A stretch of DNA of 64,000 bases from NCBI RefSeq assembly GCF_012979535.1, contig NZ_CP053015.1, positions 1,736,001 through 1,800,000 of the forward strand, in the 5' to 3' direction. Positions within the stretch are counted from its first letter, which is position 1, and each line of letters opens with the position of its first letter. Below the pieces are notes generated by a model. It was not told the DNA's origin, did not search any database, and was given only the letters and a program-made list of their open reading frames with translations. Of this stretch, positions 32,448 to 41,623 are shown piece by piece. This DNA comes from Sphingomonas lacunae (GTDB lineage: Bacteria; Pseudomonadota; Alphaproteobacteria; Sphingomonadales; Sphingomonadaceae). The position numbers and the translations under genes are program-made.

Positions 32448-33146
32448 TTACTCCGCGCCATCCTTGTCGAGTGAATAGCCTGCTGAGCGGACTGTGCGGA
32501 TGATGTCGGGCAGGCCATCAATATTGATGGCTTTGCGCAGTCGCCGTATATGCACATCGACCGTCCGCAACTCAATGTCGCTGTCCTGGCCCCAAACGCT
32601 ATCCAGCAGCCGCTCGCGAGAAAACACCCAGCATGGCCGTTCAAGAAAGTGGCGGAGCAGGCGAAATTCGGTGGGTCCCAAACTGATGGATTTGCCTGCC
32701 CGCTTCACCCTGTGGCCGACCGTATCCATCTCAATATCGGCATAGATCAGCGTCTCGCCGGCGAGAGCAGGGCGCACGCGGCGCAGAACCGCATTGACCC
32801 GGGCAACCAGTTCACGTGGCGAAAAGGGCTTGGTGACATAATCATCCGCCCCGGTCTCCAATCCGCGAACCCGGTCCTCCTCTTCGCCCCGAGCGGTCAG
32901 CATGATGATCGGGACATTCGCGGTTGCAGGTGCGCGGCGCAGTTGCCGGCACAATTCGATGCCCGACATGCCTTCGATCATCCAGTCGAGCAGTATGATG
33001 TCGGGCAAGCGTTCGCGCACCAAGATCATGGCATCCTCCCCATTGGGGGTATGCCGGATGGCATAGCCTTCCTTGGCGAAATGCCATTGGACCAGCTCGG
33101 CTAGCGCGGCGTCGTCTTCGACCAGCAAAAGGTCGGGTGCCGGCAT
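32448..33146 (-). CDS. phoB: PhoB, phosphate regulon response regulator
   Basis: A 232-residue OmpR-class regulator. The receiver domain (residues 5-118) has the acidic pair ED11-D12, the phosphorylated Asp54 in IILLDWM, and Lys103 region TKPFSPREL. The C-terminal winged helix (about 130-228) contains PTEFRLLRHFLERPCWVFSRERLLDSVWG and RTVDVHIRRLRKAI. PhoB phosphorylated by PhoR binds Pho boxes such as those before pstS and the porin. It is the last gene of the phoR-pst-phoU-phoB array, four bases after phoU. Confidence 0.96.
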   Translation of the reverse strand: MPAPDLLLVEDDAALAELVQWHFAKEGYAIRHTPNGEDAMILVRERLPDIILLDWMIEGMSGIELCRQLRRAPATANVPIIMLTARGEEEDRVRGLETGADDYVTKPFSPRELVARVNAVLRRVRPALAGETLIYADIEMDTVGHRVKRAGKSISLGPTEFRLLRHFLERPCWVFSRERLLDSVWGQDSDIELRTVDVHIRRLRKAINIDGLPDIIRTVRSAGYSLDKDGAE

Positions 33147-33150
33147 GACA

Positions 33151-33864
33151 TCATGCTCCTGTTGACGAAGTGGATCCTGCTTCGGTGATGTCGGCGCCCT
33201 TTTCGCGCTCGTCCATATGGCGGCCGGTCGCGGCGAAATAGATCATCTCGCCGACGTTGGTGGCATGGTCGCCTGCTCGCTCAAGATTCTTGGCGATGAA
33301 CAGCAGGTGTGCCGATTCTGTAATGCTGCGTGGATTTTCCATCATATAGGTGACGGAGGCGCGAAAGATCGAGTTATAAAACTCATCGACCTTGCGGTCA
33401 CGGGCGCAGACTTCCTCGGCCTTGTCCGCGTCACGTCCGGCATAGGCGGCCATGATGTCACGCAGCATCTCGCACACCAGCTGGCCCATCGATGCCAGCA
33501 GGGGAATGCCCTCGATGGTGCGGTCGCCCGAAAGGATTGGCACGCGCTTGGCAATGCTCTTGCCATAATCGCCCACCCGTTCCAGCACCGCCGCGATTTT
33601 CAGCGCCGCGATCATCGTCCGCAGATCGTCGGCCATCGGCGCACGCAGCGCGATCGTGGTCACGACATGGCGTTCAATCTCTGCTTCCAGCTCGTCGATC
33701 CGCTTGTCATCGGCTACGATCGCGGCCGCTGCCGCCAGGTCACGCTGTTCGAGCGCCTTGATCGCCAGTTCGATTGCCATGGCCGCGCGGCTGCCCATGT
33801 CGGACACCATGCCGTGCAGCCGGGTCAGATCCTCGTCAAATGCCCTTACCGTATGCTGGGTCAT
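33151..33864 (-). CDS. phoU: PhoU, phosphate signalling regulator
   Basis: A 237-residue protein of two three-helix PhoU domains (about residues 10-110 and 115-220), with the E-E-D-L-type motifs FDEDLTRLHGMVSDMG and ILVGDYGKSIAK-like RVGDYGKSIAKR, and the second-domain NLERAGDHATNVGEMIYF. PhoU links the Pst transporter to PhoR, keeping the Pho regulon off when phosphate is plentiful and limiting Pst uptake. Position between pstB and phoB is the common arrangement. Confidence 0.96.
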   Translation of the reverse strand: MTQHTVRAFDEDLTRLHGMVSDMGSRAAMAIELAIKALEQRDLAAAAAIVADDKRIDELEAEIERHVVTTIALRAPMADDLRTMIAALKIAAVLERVGDYGKSIAKRVPILSGDRTIEGIPLLASMGQLVCEMLRDIMAAYAGRDADKAEEVCARDRKVDEFYNSIFRASVTYMMENPRSITESAHLLFIAKNLERAGDHATNVGEMIYFAATGRHMDEREKGADITEAGSTSSTGA

Positions 33865-33896
33865 CTCATGCCTCTCTTGCGCAGCGCTGTGGGCTA

Positions 33897-34676
33897 TCAG
33901 CCATAGCGGCCGGTGATGTAATCCTTGGTGCGCTCTTCCCGCGGGTTGGTGAATATGTCTGTCGTCGCCCCATATTCGACAATTTCGCCAAGGTGGAAAA
34001 AGGCGGTGCGCTGCGACACGCGGGCCGCCTGCTGCATATTGTGGGTGACGATGACGATGGCATAACGACCCCGCAGATCGTGGATCAGTTCCTCGATGCG
34101 TGCCGTGGCGATCGGGTCCAACGCTGAACAGGGCTCGTCCATCAGGATCACTTCAGGGTCCACCGCAATTGCCCGCGCAATGCAAAGCCGCTGCTGCTGC
34201 CCACCCGACAGGGCCGTGCCGCTGTCGGTCAGCCGGTCCTTGACCTCGTTCCAAAGGCCGGCGCGGGTCAGCGCCTTCTCGACGATGGCGTCCAGTTCGC
34301 CTTTGCCGCTAGCCAGACCATGGATCTTGGGACCATAGGCGACATTGTCATAAATGGACTTGGGAAAGGGGTTCGGCTTCTGGAACACCATGCCCACTCG
34401 CGCGCGCAACTGCACCACATCCATCGATGCCGCGTAAATATCTTCGCCGTCGAGCCTGATGTCACCCGTAACCCGTGCGCCGACGACCGTGTCGTTCATG
34501 CGGTTCAATGTGCGCAGAAACGTTGATTTGCCACAGCCCGACGGGCCGATGAAGGCGGTGACATTGTCGCGGTCGACGTCAATCGACACGCCTTTGATCG
34601 CCTGCTTGTCGCCGTAAAACACGTCGACGTTGCGGGCGGTCATCTTGGCCGGGATGGAGTTGGCTTCGTTGGTCAT
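33897..34676 (-). CDS. pstB: PstB, phosphate ABC transporter ATPase
   Basis: A 259-residue ABC ATPase with Walker [10 protein letters not shown] (residues 44-52), the Q-loop [18 protein letters not shown] that is specific to PstB, signature LSGGQQQRL, Walker [14 protein letters not shown] and the H-loop VTHNMQQ. It powers high-affinity phosphate import with PstA, PstC and PstS. Its start lies two bases after the pstA stop side, showing tight operon packing. Confidence 0.97.
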   Translation of the reverse strand: MTNEANSIPAKMTARNVDVFYGDKQAIKGVSIDVDRDNVTAFIGPSGCGKSTFLRTLNRMNDTVVGARVTGDIRLDGEDIYAASMDVVQLRARVGMVFQKPNPFPKSIYDNVAYGPKIHGLASGKGELDAIVEKALTRAGLWNEVKDRLTDSGTALSGGQQQRLCIARAIAVDPEVILMDEPCSALDPIATARIEELIHDLRGRYAIVIVTHNMQQAARVSQRTAFFHLGEIVEYGATTDIFTNPREERTKDYITGRYG

Positions 34677-34677
34677 G

Positions 34678-35961
34678 TTACCAGCGCTTTTCGAAACGGT
34701 TGCGAAGAATGATGGCGAGTGTGTTCATCGACAGCAGTACGACCAGAAGGACGATGATCGCGGCTGATGTGTTCTCGACAAAACCGCGGTCGATTTCATC
34801 CGACCACAGATAGATTTGCATCGGCAGCACGGTCGCGCTGTCACACACGCCTGACGGGGCGCCGCCGACGAACGCGCGCATGCCGACCAGCAACAGGGGT
34901 GCGGTCTCACCCAGCGCGCGGGCCATGCCAATGATAGTGCCGGTCAGGATACCCGGCAGGGCCAGCGGCAGCACGTGGTGGAACACCACCTGCGCCTTGG
35001 ACGCGCCAACGCCCAAAGCGGCATCACGGATAGACGGCGGGACGGACTTGATCGCATTGCGCCCGGCAATGACGATGACCGGCATGGTCATCAGCGCCAG
35101 CGTCAGGCCACCGACGAGCGGGCTGCCCTGGCATATGCCGAGCAGGTTTATGAACAAGGCTAGCGCCAAAAGGCCAAAGATGATCGACGGCACGGCGGCA
35201 AGATTGTTGATCGACACCTCGATAATGTCGGTCAACCGGTTCCGTGGCGCATATTCCTCGAGGTACAGCGCAGCGAGAGTTCCCACCGGAAAGGCGATGG
35301 CAAAGCAGACCAGCATGGTCAGTAGGCTCCCCTTCAGAGCCCCCCAAATCCCCGACATCGTCGGATCGGTGGCGTCTGCGTTGGACAGGAACAAGGTGTC
35401 AAGTCCGGTCGAAAGCTTGCCGGCCTCTTCCAGTTGGGCGACTGCTCGCTCGGCGGCAGGTTCGCCTTCGCCCTTGGCCGCAACGTCAATCGCGGACGCG
35501 GCGGGAAGGTCGATGGTGACCTGACGTTGCAGCATCGACGGGTCATCGATAATGGCATCGCGCAGCACCCGCTCGGCGCCGGGACCGAACAGAGTTGCGC
35601 CCTGCGCGCCATAGGCTCCAGTTGCTGCCAGATTGACCAGATCGCCCAGTCCCTGCTGAGCCAGACTGCTCTGCGCTTCCTCGACTGTCATTGAATCCAG
35701 ATTGATCGACAGGCCGCTGCCACGGAAATCAATCGGCAGTGCAACGCGGGTCTGGGTGAATCCGGACAGGCCTGACCCGGCCATTGTCACAAGCAGGAAC
35801 AACAGGAAACCGGCGGACAGGGCGACAGCGGTCAAACCGAATGCCTTGAAGCGGCGCTCTGCTCGATAGCGGCGGCGGATGCGGGCTTGCATCTCCGCTC
35901 CCGCCCAGCGCGTCTCACTGGCGGACCGTTCGATGGCGGGAGTGGTCACGGCGTTACTCAT
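34678..35961 (-). CDS. pstA: PstA, phosphate ABC transporter permease with N-terminal extension
   Basis: A 427-residue permease subunit. The C-terminal permease domain (about residues 210-420) has six membrane helices and the EAA-like loop [32 protein letters not shown]. The first 200 residues form an extra domain, with one membrane helix (about 45-65) and a periplasmic part, corresponding to the DUF3333 extension known in alphaproteobacterial PstA. I use ATG 35961; GTG three codons earlier is possible. It overlaps pstC by eight bases. Confidence 0.94.
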   Translation of the reverse strand: MSNAVTTPAIERSASETRWAGAEMQARIRRRYRAERRFKAFGLTAVALSAGFLLFLLVTMAGSGLSGFTQTRVALPIDFRGSGLSINLDSMTVEEAQSSLAQQGLGDLVNLAATGAYGAQGATLFGPGAERVLRDAIIDDPSMLQRQVTIDLPAASAIDVAAKGEGEPAAERAVAQLEEAGKLSTGLDTLFLSNADATDPTMSGIWGALKGSLLTMLVCFAIAFPVGTLAALYLEEYAPRNRLTDIIEVSINNLAAVPSIIFGLLALALFINLLGICQGSPLVGGLTLALMTMPVIVIAGRNAIKSVPPSIRDAALGVGASKAQVVFHHVLPLALPGILTGTIIGMARALGETAPLLLVGMRAFVGGAPSGVCDSATVLPMQIYLWSDEIDRGFVENTSAAIIVLLVVLLSMNTLAIILRNRFEKRW

Positions 35962-37324
35962 AGCTTTCACGGTACCGCTTCACGATGGTGAGGGCGACGA
36001 TGTTGAGCATCAGCGTCACAACGAAGAGCACCAGACCCAGTGCAAAGGCAGCCAGCGTCTTGGCACTGTCAAATTCCTGGTCCCCTGTCATCAGCTTGAC
36101 GATTTGCACTGTCACCGTGGTGACGCTGGCAAAGGGATTGGCCGTCAGGTTGGCTGATTGGCCGGCTGCCATGACCACGATCATCGTCTCGCCAATCGCG
36201 CGACTGACGGCCAGCAGAACGCCGCCCATCACACCTGGCAATGCGGCCGGTATCAGAACTTGCCGGATCGTTTCCGAAGGCGTCGCGCCAAGCGCCAGGC
36301 TGCCGTCACGCATTGATTGCGGCACCGCGGCGATACTGTCATCTGCCATGGAGGATACCAGCGGAATGATCATGATGCCCATGACGATGCCGGCTGCCAG
36401 CGCCGAATCCGAACTGCCCCCTGCAATACCCAGCGAGTCGGACAGTCGGCGCAGCGCCGGCCCAACCGTCAGCGCTGCGAAATAGCCGTAAACAACGGTT
36501 GGTACACCGGCCAGAACCTCGATCATCGGCTTGAGCCATTGCCGCACGCGCACATGCGCATATTGCGTCAGGTAGATGGCGGTCATCAGGCCGAGCGGGA
36601 TGGCGACGATCATCGCGATGATCGCCCCGATCAAAATCGTGCCCCAGAACAGCGGGATGGCACCAAATGTGTCGGCATTCACGTCGCCCGAAACCGGTCG
36701 CCAGTGCAGGCCGGTTAGGAAATCCGCTGGTGAGACCATCGAAAAAAAGCGAACCGATTCAAACAGTAAGCTGAAAACGATGCCAAATGTGGTCAGGATG
36801 GCAACCAGTGATGCAGCGAGCAGGGCAATCGTCACCACGCGCTCGACCCGGGTGCGGGCACGGAAGTCCGGACGAACGCGGGTAAAGCTGAAGGCACCAC
36901 CGGCAAAGGCCAGGATAAGGGCAACCGCGAGTCCGATCAGCAGGTAATGCTGCTGTGCCGCGCGCCACGGTTCAACGAGCGAGGCGGCCGCCGGATTGAA
37001 GGCTTGGGTAATCGAACCGTCGGCAAGGGCACGCGCCTCACCCATGATCGCGTTGCGGCTGAAATCGTCGGCGGGCAGAGTGGCTGCGGCTGGATCGGCC
37101 AAAACCGACTGGGCTACCAGTCCCGGCGACACCATGTTCCAGACGAACAAAAAAGCCAGGGCCGGACCGACAACCCACAGTGCCACATACCAGCCATGAT
37201 ATTGCGGCCGGCTGTGCGCGCGGGTGCTTTGCAGGGCGGCCTTTTGCATCGCCCGGGCACGCCCAGTGATCCAGCCAACCAGGCCGAGACCCAGGATCAG
37301 GATGAAGATCGACATTGCCGACAT
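35954..37324 (-). CDS. pstC: PstC, phosphate ABC transporter permease with N-terminal extension
   Basis: A 456-residue permease subunit. The transmembrane domain at about residues 160-450 contains FGAIPLFWGTILIGAIIAMIVAIPLGLMTAIYL and the EAA-like loop SMRDGSLALGATPSETIRQVLIPAALPGVMGG. The N-terminal 150 residues add two more membrane helices and a periplasmic stretch, mirroring the extended PstA. It pairs with PstA to form the channel. It lies 72 bases after pstS, across a GC-rich hairpin (GGGCGG/CCGCCC near 37360-37382) that may lower expression relative to pstS. Confidence 0.95.
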   Translation of the reverse strand: MSAMSIFILILGLGLVGWITGRARAMQKAALQSTRAHSRPQYHGWYVALWVVGPALAFLFVWNMVSPGLVAQSVLADPAAATLPADDFSRNAIMGEARALADGSITQAFNPAAASLVEPWRAAQQHYLLIGLAVALILAFAGGAFSFTRVRPDFRARTRVERVVTIALLAASLVAILTTFGIVFSLLFESVRFFSMVSPADFLTGLHWRPVSGDVNADTFGAIPLFWGTILIGAIIAMIVAIPLGLMTAIYLTQYAHVRVRQWLKPMIEVLAGVPTVVYGYFAALTVGPALRRLSDSLGIAGGSSDSALAAGIVMGIMIIPLVSSMADDSIAAVPQSMRDGSLALGATPSETIRQVLIPAALPGVMGGVLLAVSRAIGETMIVVMAAGQSANLTANPFASVTTVTVQIVKLMTGDQEFDSAKTLAAFALGLVLFVVTLMLNIVALTIVKRYRESYE

Positions 37325-37396
37325 GGAATGGGGGATATCCTGTTGATCGCCAGAGGGCAGGGCGGAACCGCTGGTCCCGCCCCAGGCCCGTTTCTC

Positions 37397-38452
37397 TTAC
37401 TTCAAACCGTCCTTGACCAACAACGGCAGGTCATCGGTGGCCTTCAGTTGGGTGGCATAAATGTCGGCGCCCAGCGGGATCAGACCGCGCTGGCTCAGCG
37501 CGCCACCAGGGGCCGCCGCTTCGATCAGTGCCTTCAAATACTGCTGCAAGCCGGGGATCACGCCGATGTGCTGCTTCTTGATATAAATATAGAGCGGGCG
37601 CGAACCGGGATAGCTGCCGTCGGCGATGGTCGCCGCCGTCGCTTCGACACCGGCGATCGGCACATCGCGGATGGTCGTCCGGTTGGCATCGAGATAGCTG
37701 AAGCCGAACACGCCCAGATAATTGGGGTTCTGCGCCAGCTTCTGGACGATCAGATTGTCATTTTCGCCCTGCTCGACATAGGCCGGAGCACCGCGCAGCG
37801 TGTGGCACACTGCTTCATAGCGGTCCTTGTCGCTGTCCTTCAGCGCCTTCATTTCGGTGTTGGCTTCACAGCCCTTGCCCAGAATCAGCTCCTTGAACGC
37901 GTCATAGGTGCCGCTGGTCGATGGCGGACCATAAACAGCGATTTCGACAGCGGGCAGCGCCGGATTGACGTCGCGCCAGGTGCGGGCAGTATTCGGCTGG
38001 CCATAGGGGTTGGCCGCGAGGGCCTTGTATATATCTTCCTGCGTCAGGGCGAAGCGCGGGCCATTCACTGACTCGCCCAGCGCGATACCGTCGATGCCCA
38101 GCTGGACTTCGATGATGTCGGTGACGCCATTGGCAGCACAGGACTCGAATTCCTTGGCCTTCATCCGGCGCGAGGCGTTGACGATGTCGGGCGTTCCGGC
38201 ACCGATGCCCGAACAAAAGCGTTCGATGCCGCCGCCAGTGCCGGTCGATTCGATCTTTGGCGTCTTCATGCCTGCGTTGGTCGCGCTAAAGCTTTCTGCG
38301 GCAACGTTGGCAAAGGGATAGACGGTCGAGGATCCGACAGCCCATACAAAGTCACGCGATGCGCTGGCACCGCCCGATCCGCCGCATCCGGCCAGCATCA
38401 GTGCAGGAGCCGCGATGAGCGCGAGCTTTTTGAAGGAAAGCTTGGAAAACAT
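37397..38452 (-). CDS. pstS: PstS, phosphate-binding protein, lipoprotein
   Basis: A 351-residue periplasmic phosphate-binding protein. The signal ends in a lipobox LAGC (Cys 22), so it is probably membrane-anchored. Phosphate-binding segments are visible: VGSSTVYPFA near residue 40, GTGGGIERFCSGIG near residue 70, and GPPSTSGTYDAF near residue 175. ATG 38452 has AAGGA eight bases upstream; an ATG three codons earlier has none. A clear Pho box stands before it, so it is induced by phosphate shortage together with the downstream genes. Confidence 0.96.
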   Translation of the reverse strand: MFSKLSFKKLALIAAPALMLAGCGGSGGASASRDFVWAVGSSTVYPFANVAAESFSATNAGMKTPKIESTGTGGGIERFCSGIGAGTPDIVNASRRMKAKEFESCAANGVTDIIEVQLGIDGIALGESVNGPRFALTQEDIYKALAANPYGQPNTARTWRDVNPALPAVEIAVYGPPSTSGTYDAFKELILGKGCEANTEMKALKDSDKDRYEAVCHTLRGAPAYVEQGENDNLIVQKLAQNPNYLGVFGFSYLDANRTTIRDVPIAGVEATAATIADGSYPGSRPLYIYIKKQHIGVIPGLQQYLKALIEAAAPGGALSQRGLIPLGADIYATQLKATDDLPLLVKDGLK

Positions 38453-38524
38453 GGGATCCATCCTTGCAGAATTCAGGCACGAATCCTCGCCGTTTCGGAG
38501 CCGAACGATTCGTTGAATCGGCCA

Positions 38525-38555
38525 ATCTTACACTTAGATGACAGTTTCATGACAT
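38525..38555 (-). promoter_or_regulatory. Pho box and -10 of the pst operon
   Basis: On the minus strand ATGTCAT-GAAA-CTGTCAT-CTAA-GTGTAAG: three heptamers at 11-base spacing, the first two near-perfect copies of the PhoB half site. TAAGAT (38530-38525) lies at the right distance for a -10 in a PhoB-dependent promoter. It sits between phoR and pstS, so phoR is probably expressed separately from the induced pst genes. Confidence 0.88.
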
Positions 38556-38577
38556 CCGCGGCGGCAGGCAGGCGAAC

Positions 38578-39807
38578 TCAATCGGTGATGAGGGGGAGTC
38601 GGACTTTCACCGTTGTCCCGACGCCGACGACGCTATCAATGTCGAGCCTGCCCCGGTGACGCTCGACGACATGCTTGACAATGGCGAGGCCCAATCCAGT
38701 GCCACCGAGTGACCGGCTGCGGGCGCTGTCTACCCGATAAAAACGTTCAGTCAGGCGCGGCAGATGTTCGGGCGCAATGCCCTCACTCTCGTCGCTCACT
38801 GCCAACTCGGCCATCTGTCCACCGACGAAGCCCAGCCTCACTGTAACCGGGGTTCCGGCCCGGCCATATTTCATCGCATTGCCAATGATATTGTGCAGCA
38901 ATTGCGACATTTGCGCGGGGTCGGCGAGGATCGGCGCCGCTGGGCCTAGCTCCATCCGCACATCGGCTGCGCGTTTGTCTCCGGCCGCTGTCAGCTCGGC
39001 CACCACTTGCCGGATCAGTGCGCCCCACTCCAGCCGCTCGGTCGGCGCCTGGCTTTTGCTTGCCTCGATGCGCGACATCGACAACAGGTCTTCAACCAAT
39101 TGCTGCATGCGCCGGGCTTCCTTATCGATCACTCCTAGGAATCGCTGGCGCACCTCGGCATCACCGCCGGCTGCCGGATCGGACAATGTCTCGACAAATC
39201 CCAATATGGCCGCGAGCGGCGTGCGCAGTTCATGGCTGGCATTGGCGACAAAGTCCGCCCGCATCCTTTCGATCGCATCGCGCCCACTATGGTCGGTCAA
39301 CGCCACCAGACAGCTGCCGTCTTCCAGCAGCATTGTCCGCATTTCCCAACGTGCTCCTGGTCCGCCTATGCCGATCAGATCGATGGGTGTGGCAATGGTC
39401 GCCGGGTCGGTCCGGTCCAGGTTGGCCAGCCTGTCTGCTGCCGCTGGATGGCGCACCGCCGAGCGCACATCGACGCCGGTGATGAAGTCGCCCAAAAGCC
39501 CGCGGGCCGCATTGTTGGCAATCATCACGCGGGCGTCTTTGACCAACAGCAAGGGCACGCTGATAGCGTCGATAAATGCGGCGAAGCGGGGTTGATCCTC
39601 TAACGGGCGGTCGTCGCCACTGACCATCGTTACAGCCGGTTCAGCGACCGGCATCAACTGGTTGGTGGCCATCACACCGATCGCAACCAGTCCGGCAATC
39701 ATCATTACGACAATGCCGATCCAGTCCGCGCTGACCGACAGCGCCACAGCGGTGCCCGCCAGCAACATGACCAACGCGGCAATCAACAGGGCGGGAAGAC
39801 GGGTCAT
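38578..39807 (-). CDS. phoR: PhoR, phosphate regulon sensor histidine kinase
   Basis: A 409-residue membrane kinase. Two N-terminal membrane helices (about 4-24 and 28-48) precede a PAS-like domain (about 75-175), the dimerisation box with phospho-accepting His192 in FVANASHELRTPLAAI, and a HATPase domain with N-box LLHNIIGNAMKYG and G2 GGTGLGLAIVKH. The G1 box reads SDESEGI, where DxGxGI is expected, so the first Gly is Ser. It phosphorylates PhoB when Pst/PhoU signal shortage. I start at 39807; the frame is open 20 codons further. Confidence 0.95.
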   Translation of the reverse strand: MTRLPALLIAALVMLLAGTAVALSVSADWIGIVVMMIAGLVAIGVMATNQLMPVAEPAVTMVSGDDRPLEDQPRFAAFIDAISVPLLLVKDARVMIANNAARGLLGDFITGVDVRSAVRHPAAADRLANLDRTDPATIATPIDLIGIGGPGARWEMRTMLLEDGSCLVALTDHSGRDAIERMRADFVANASHELRTPLAAILGFVETLSDPAAGGDAEVRQRFLGVIDKEARRMQQLVEDLLSMSRIEASKSQAPTERLEWGALIRQVVAELTAAGDKRAADVRMELGPAAPILADPAQMSQLLHNIIGNAMKYGRAGTPVTVRLGFVGGQMAELAVSDESEGIAPEHLPRLTERFYRVDSARSRSLGGTGLGLAIVKHVVERHRGRLDIDSVVGVGTTVKVRLPLITD

Positions 39808-39979
39808 GGTTCGCGCACCTCTTCCAACAACAGGGCCGCTGTCAATCCCGGCGGACCTGCGCCCCACACAGCAGCAATTTGGTTACCACAGCTTGTCATA
39901 GTGGCACAGGCGGACCTGTAGTGGGCTTTCGTTGCGCGAATCGCCAGTGTAAGGATGCCGACAACGACATTGGGGACAG

Positions 39980-40429
39980 ATGATGGATCAGGACGCCAAC
40001 GGCGAAGCGAATGGCCAGCTGGCCAACGATCAGGATGCAGCGCCAGCCGCAGCCAAGCCTGCTGTATCGCTTGCCCGCCGCCGCGCGTTGATGCTGGGTG
40101 CCGCCGGTGTTGCGGCTGCGGTCACCGTCCGTCCGGCCTTTGCCCAGACCGCAGCATCGGCCTTCACATGCCAGATTCCTGTGCCTGAACCGGTTGCTGG
40201 CGGCAAATATATCGCCCTTGACGGCACACTCGTCCCGGCCGGCACACAGGGAGCTTTCCCAGGCTATTTCCGCCCGTTCACCGGTGAGGAAGTGCGTCAG
40301 GCCCTCGCTGGCCGCTCGCTTCCTGGTACGACGGCGGAACAGGGCATGGCCTACATGAACTACATCCGGCGCCTGCGTGCCGGTCAGAGTGGTTTCACCT
40401 GCTACGCATCGATCCAGGTGCCGCGCTGA
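39980..40429 (+). CDS. Small Tat-exported protein of the HPr-rel-A cassette (candidate substrate)
   Basis: A 149-residue protein. Residues 1-30 are acidic and Ala/Gln-rich. Next comes ARRRALMLGAAGVAAAV, a twin-arginine-like export signal with cleavage near AFA-Q (about residue 55). The exported 94 residues are small and carry two cysteines in matching FTC contexts (SAFTCQIP at the start, SGFTCYASI at the end), which could form a disulfide closing the domain. It lies 22 bases before the PqqD-like gene in the same direction. I know no enzyme family; it may be the target modified by the following genes. Confidence 0.7.
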   Translation: MMDQDANGEANGQLANDQDAAPAAAKPAVSLARRRALMLGAAGVAAAVTVRPAFAQTAASAFTCQIPVPEPVAGGKYIALDGTLVPAGTQGAFPGYFRPFTGEEVRQALAGRSLPGTTAEQGMAYMNYIRRLRAGQSGFTCYASIQVPR

Positions 40430-40451
40430 CCGCGGATGGCTGGGTCCGCGC

Positions 40452-40760
40452 ATGAATGGTCAGTCTGATCGCGTGGCCGCTGCCGGCGAACCGGTTTGGC
40501 ATGGGCCTGGGGCAGGCCGCCTGCGCCTCGAACCGCTCGATACGCTGACCATCGCCTATGACCGCACCTCAGGCCAGACGCATCTGCTCGCCCCGCCGCT
40601 CCCCGAACTGCTCGACCTGCTGGCCGCCGGCCCGGCGACTGGCGCGGCGCTCGTTGCCCGCATGGCCGAACAATTCGACCTCGGCGATCAGGACGTCCCG
40701 TCGCTGGTTGCCGAGAGACTGGCGGAACTTACCGCCATGGGCCTTGTCGAGCGGCGATGA
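40452..40760 (+). CDS. PqqD-family peptide chaperone of the HPr-rel-A system
   Basis: A 102-residue protein with the winged-helix PqqD fold used in peptide-modifying pathways to present a leader peptide. Its central segment TLTIAYDRTSGQTHLLAPPLPELLDLLAAGP and the end AERLAELTAMGLVER match this family: a small beta sheet, then helices with a terminal xGLVxR. The start at 40452 is the first ATG of the conserved part. Its stop overlaps the kinase start (ATGA), so both are made together. This is the subgroup I associate with the HPr-rel-A system. Confidence 0.8.
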   Translation: MNGQSDRVAAAGEPVWHGPGAGRLRLEPLDTLTIAYDRTSGQTHLLAPPLPELLDLLAAGPATGAALVARMAEQFDLGDQDVPSLVAERLAELTAMGLVERR

Positions 40761-41623
40761 GGCATAGCCACACCCTGCGCGTCGGCCCGGTCAGCTTTCG
40801 CATTGGCTCCGATTGGGAAGCGCCGGTCGATCATCTCCGCCGTCTCTATGCCGGCTATCCTGCCGCCGATTCCGGGCAGGCGCTCGCCACCGTCCGGCTG
40901 GAGGCAACCCGCCCCTGGCGCCGCTTCGTCCGGCCTTCTGTTCACATCCGCGGGGATTACACTATCCCCGATGCGCTGCCGCTGCCCCTGTCACAGGGGC
41001 TGCTCGCCGCGGAAATGGGCATGAACCTTCAAGTCGCCCTCGGCTGGCGGCAGCATCTGCTGCTCCACGCCAGTGCGGTGGAGCGCGACGGTTGCTGCAT
41101 CGTCATGGTCGGCGCCTCGGGGTCGGGCAAATCGACGCTTGCGGCCCTGCTTGGTGAGAGTGAGTGGCGGTTGATGGGCGATGAATTCGCGCTGCTCGGC
41201 TTGGATGATGGTGCGATCAATGCCTTTCCCCGTCTCGTCAGCCTGAAAAATGCCGCCATAACCGAAATGGTGTCCCGTGTTCCCGCCGACCGGCTCGGCC
41301 CACCGATCCTGGGCACACCAAAGGGCACGATCCGCCATCTTGTCCCCCGCGCTGACGCCATTGTCCGCATGGATGAACCGGCGCGGCCATCGCTGCTGCT
41401 CTTCCCCACCTTTGGCGACGAGCCCGGTCTGCGCCCGGTGCCGCCGTCCGAAGCCTTCATGCGGCTGACCGACAGTTCGACCAATTATGTTGCGCTGGGT
41501 GAGCCGGGATTCGATGCACTGGTACGTCTGGTCCGCGATGTTCCTGCCGTTGCCATCGGCTATGGTTCCAGTCACGAGGGCATGGCGGTGGTCAACGCAT
41601 TGTGGGCGGAACTCGGCAGGTGA
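40757..41623 (+). CDS. HprK-related kinase A
   Basis: A 288-residue P-loop kinase related to the C-terminal half of HPr kinase. LLLHASAVERDG near residue 103 and Walker A GASGSGKST at residues 119-127 lie in the HprK arrangement, followed by LMGDEFALL near residue 145 with the acidic residue used in metal binding. It lacks the N-terminal domain and the HPr-specific signature of true HprK, so its substrate should differ; related proteins in lasso-peptide clusters phosphorylate a peptide serine. Overlaps of four bases on both sides tie it to PqqD and the nucleotidyltransferase. Confidence 0.85.
   Translation: MRHSHTLRVGPVSFRIGSDWEAPVDHLRRLYAGYPAADSGQALATVRLEATRPWRRFVRPSVHIRGDYTIPDALPLPLSQGLLAAEMGMNLQVALGWRQHLLLHASAVERDGCCIVMVGASGSGKSTLAALLGESEWRLMGDEFALLGLDDGAINAFPRLVSLKNAAITEMVSRVPADRLGPPILGTPKGTIRHLVPRADAIVRMDEPARPSLLLFPTFGDEPGLRPVPPSEAFMRLTDSSTNYVALGEPGFDALVRLVRDVPAVAIGYGSSHEGMAVVNALWAELGR

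Noticed and set aside
37325..37396. Hairpin between pstS and pstC considered as a terminator
   Set aside because: Only a six-base stem is solid and no T run follows; it is more likely a stabilising or attenuating hairpin and is mentioned in the pstC entry.
39896..40453. 185-codon minus-strand frame opposite the Tat protein
   Set aside because: It has no signal, motif or ribosome binding site and is opposite a gene with a clear export signal in the HPr-rel-A cassette.
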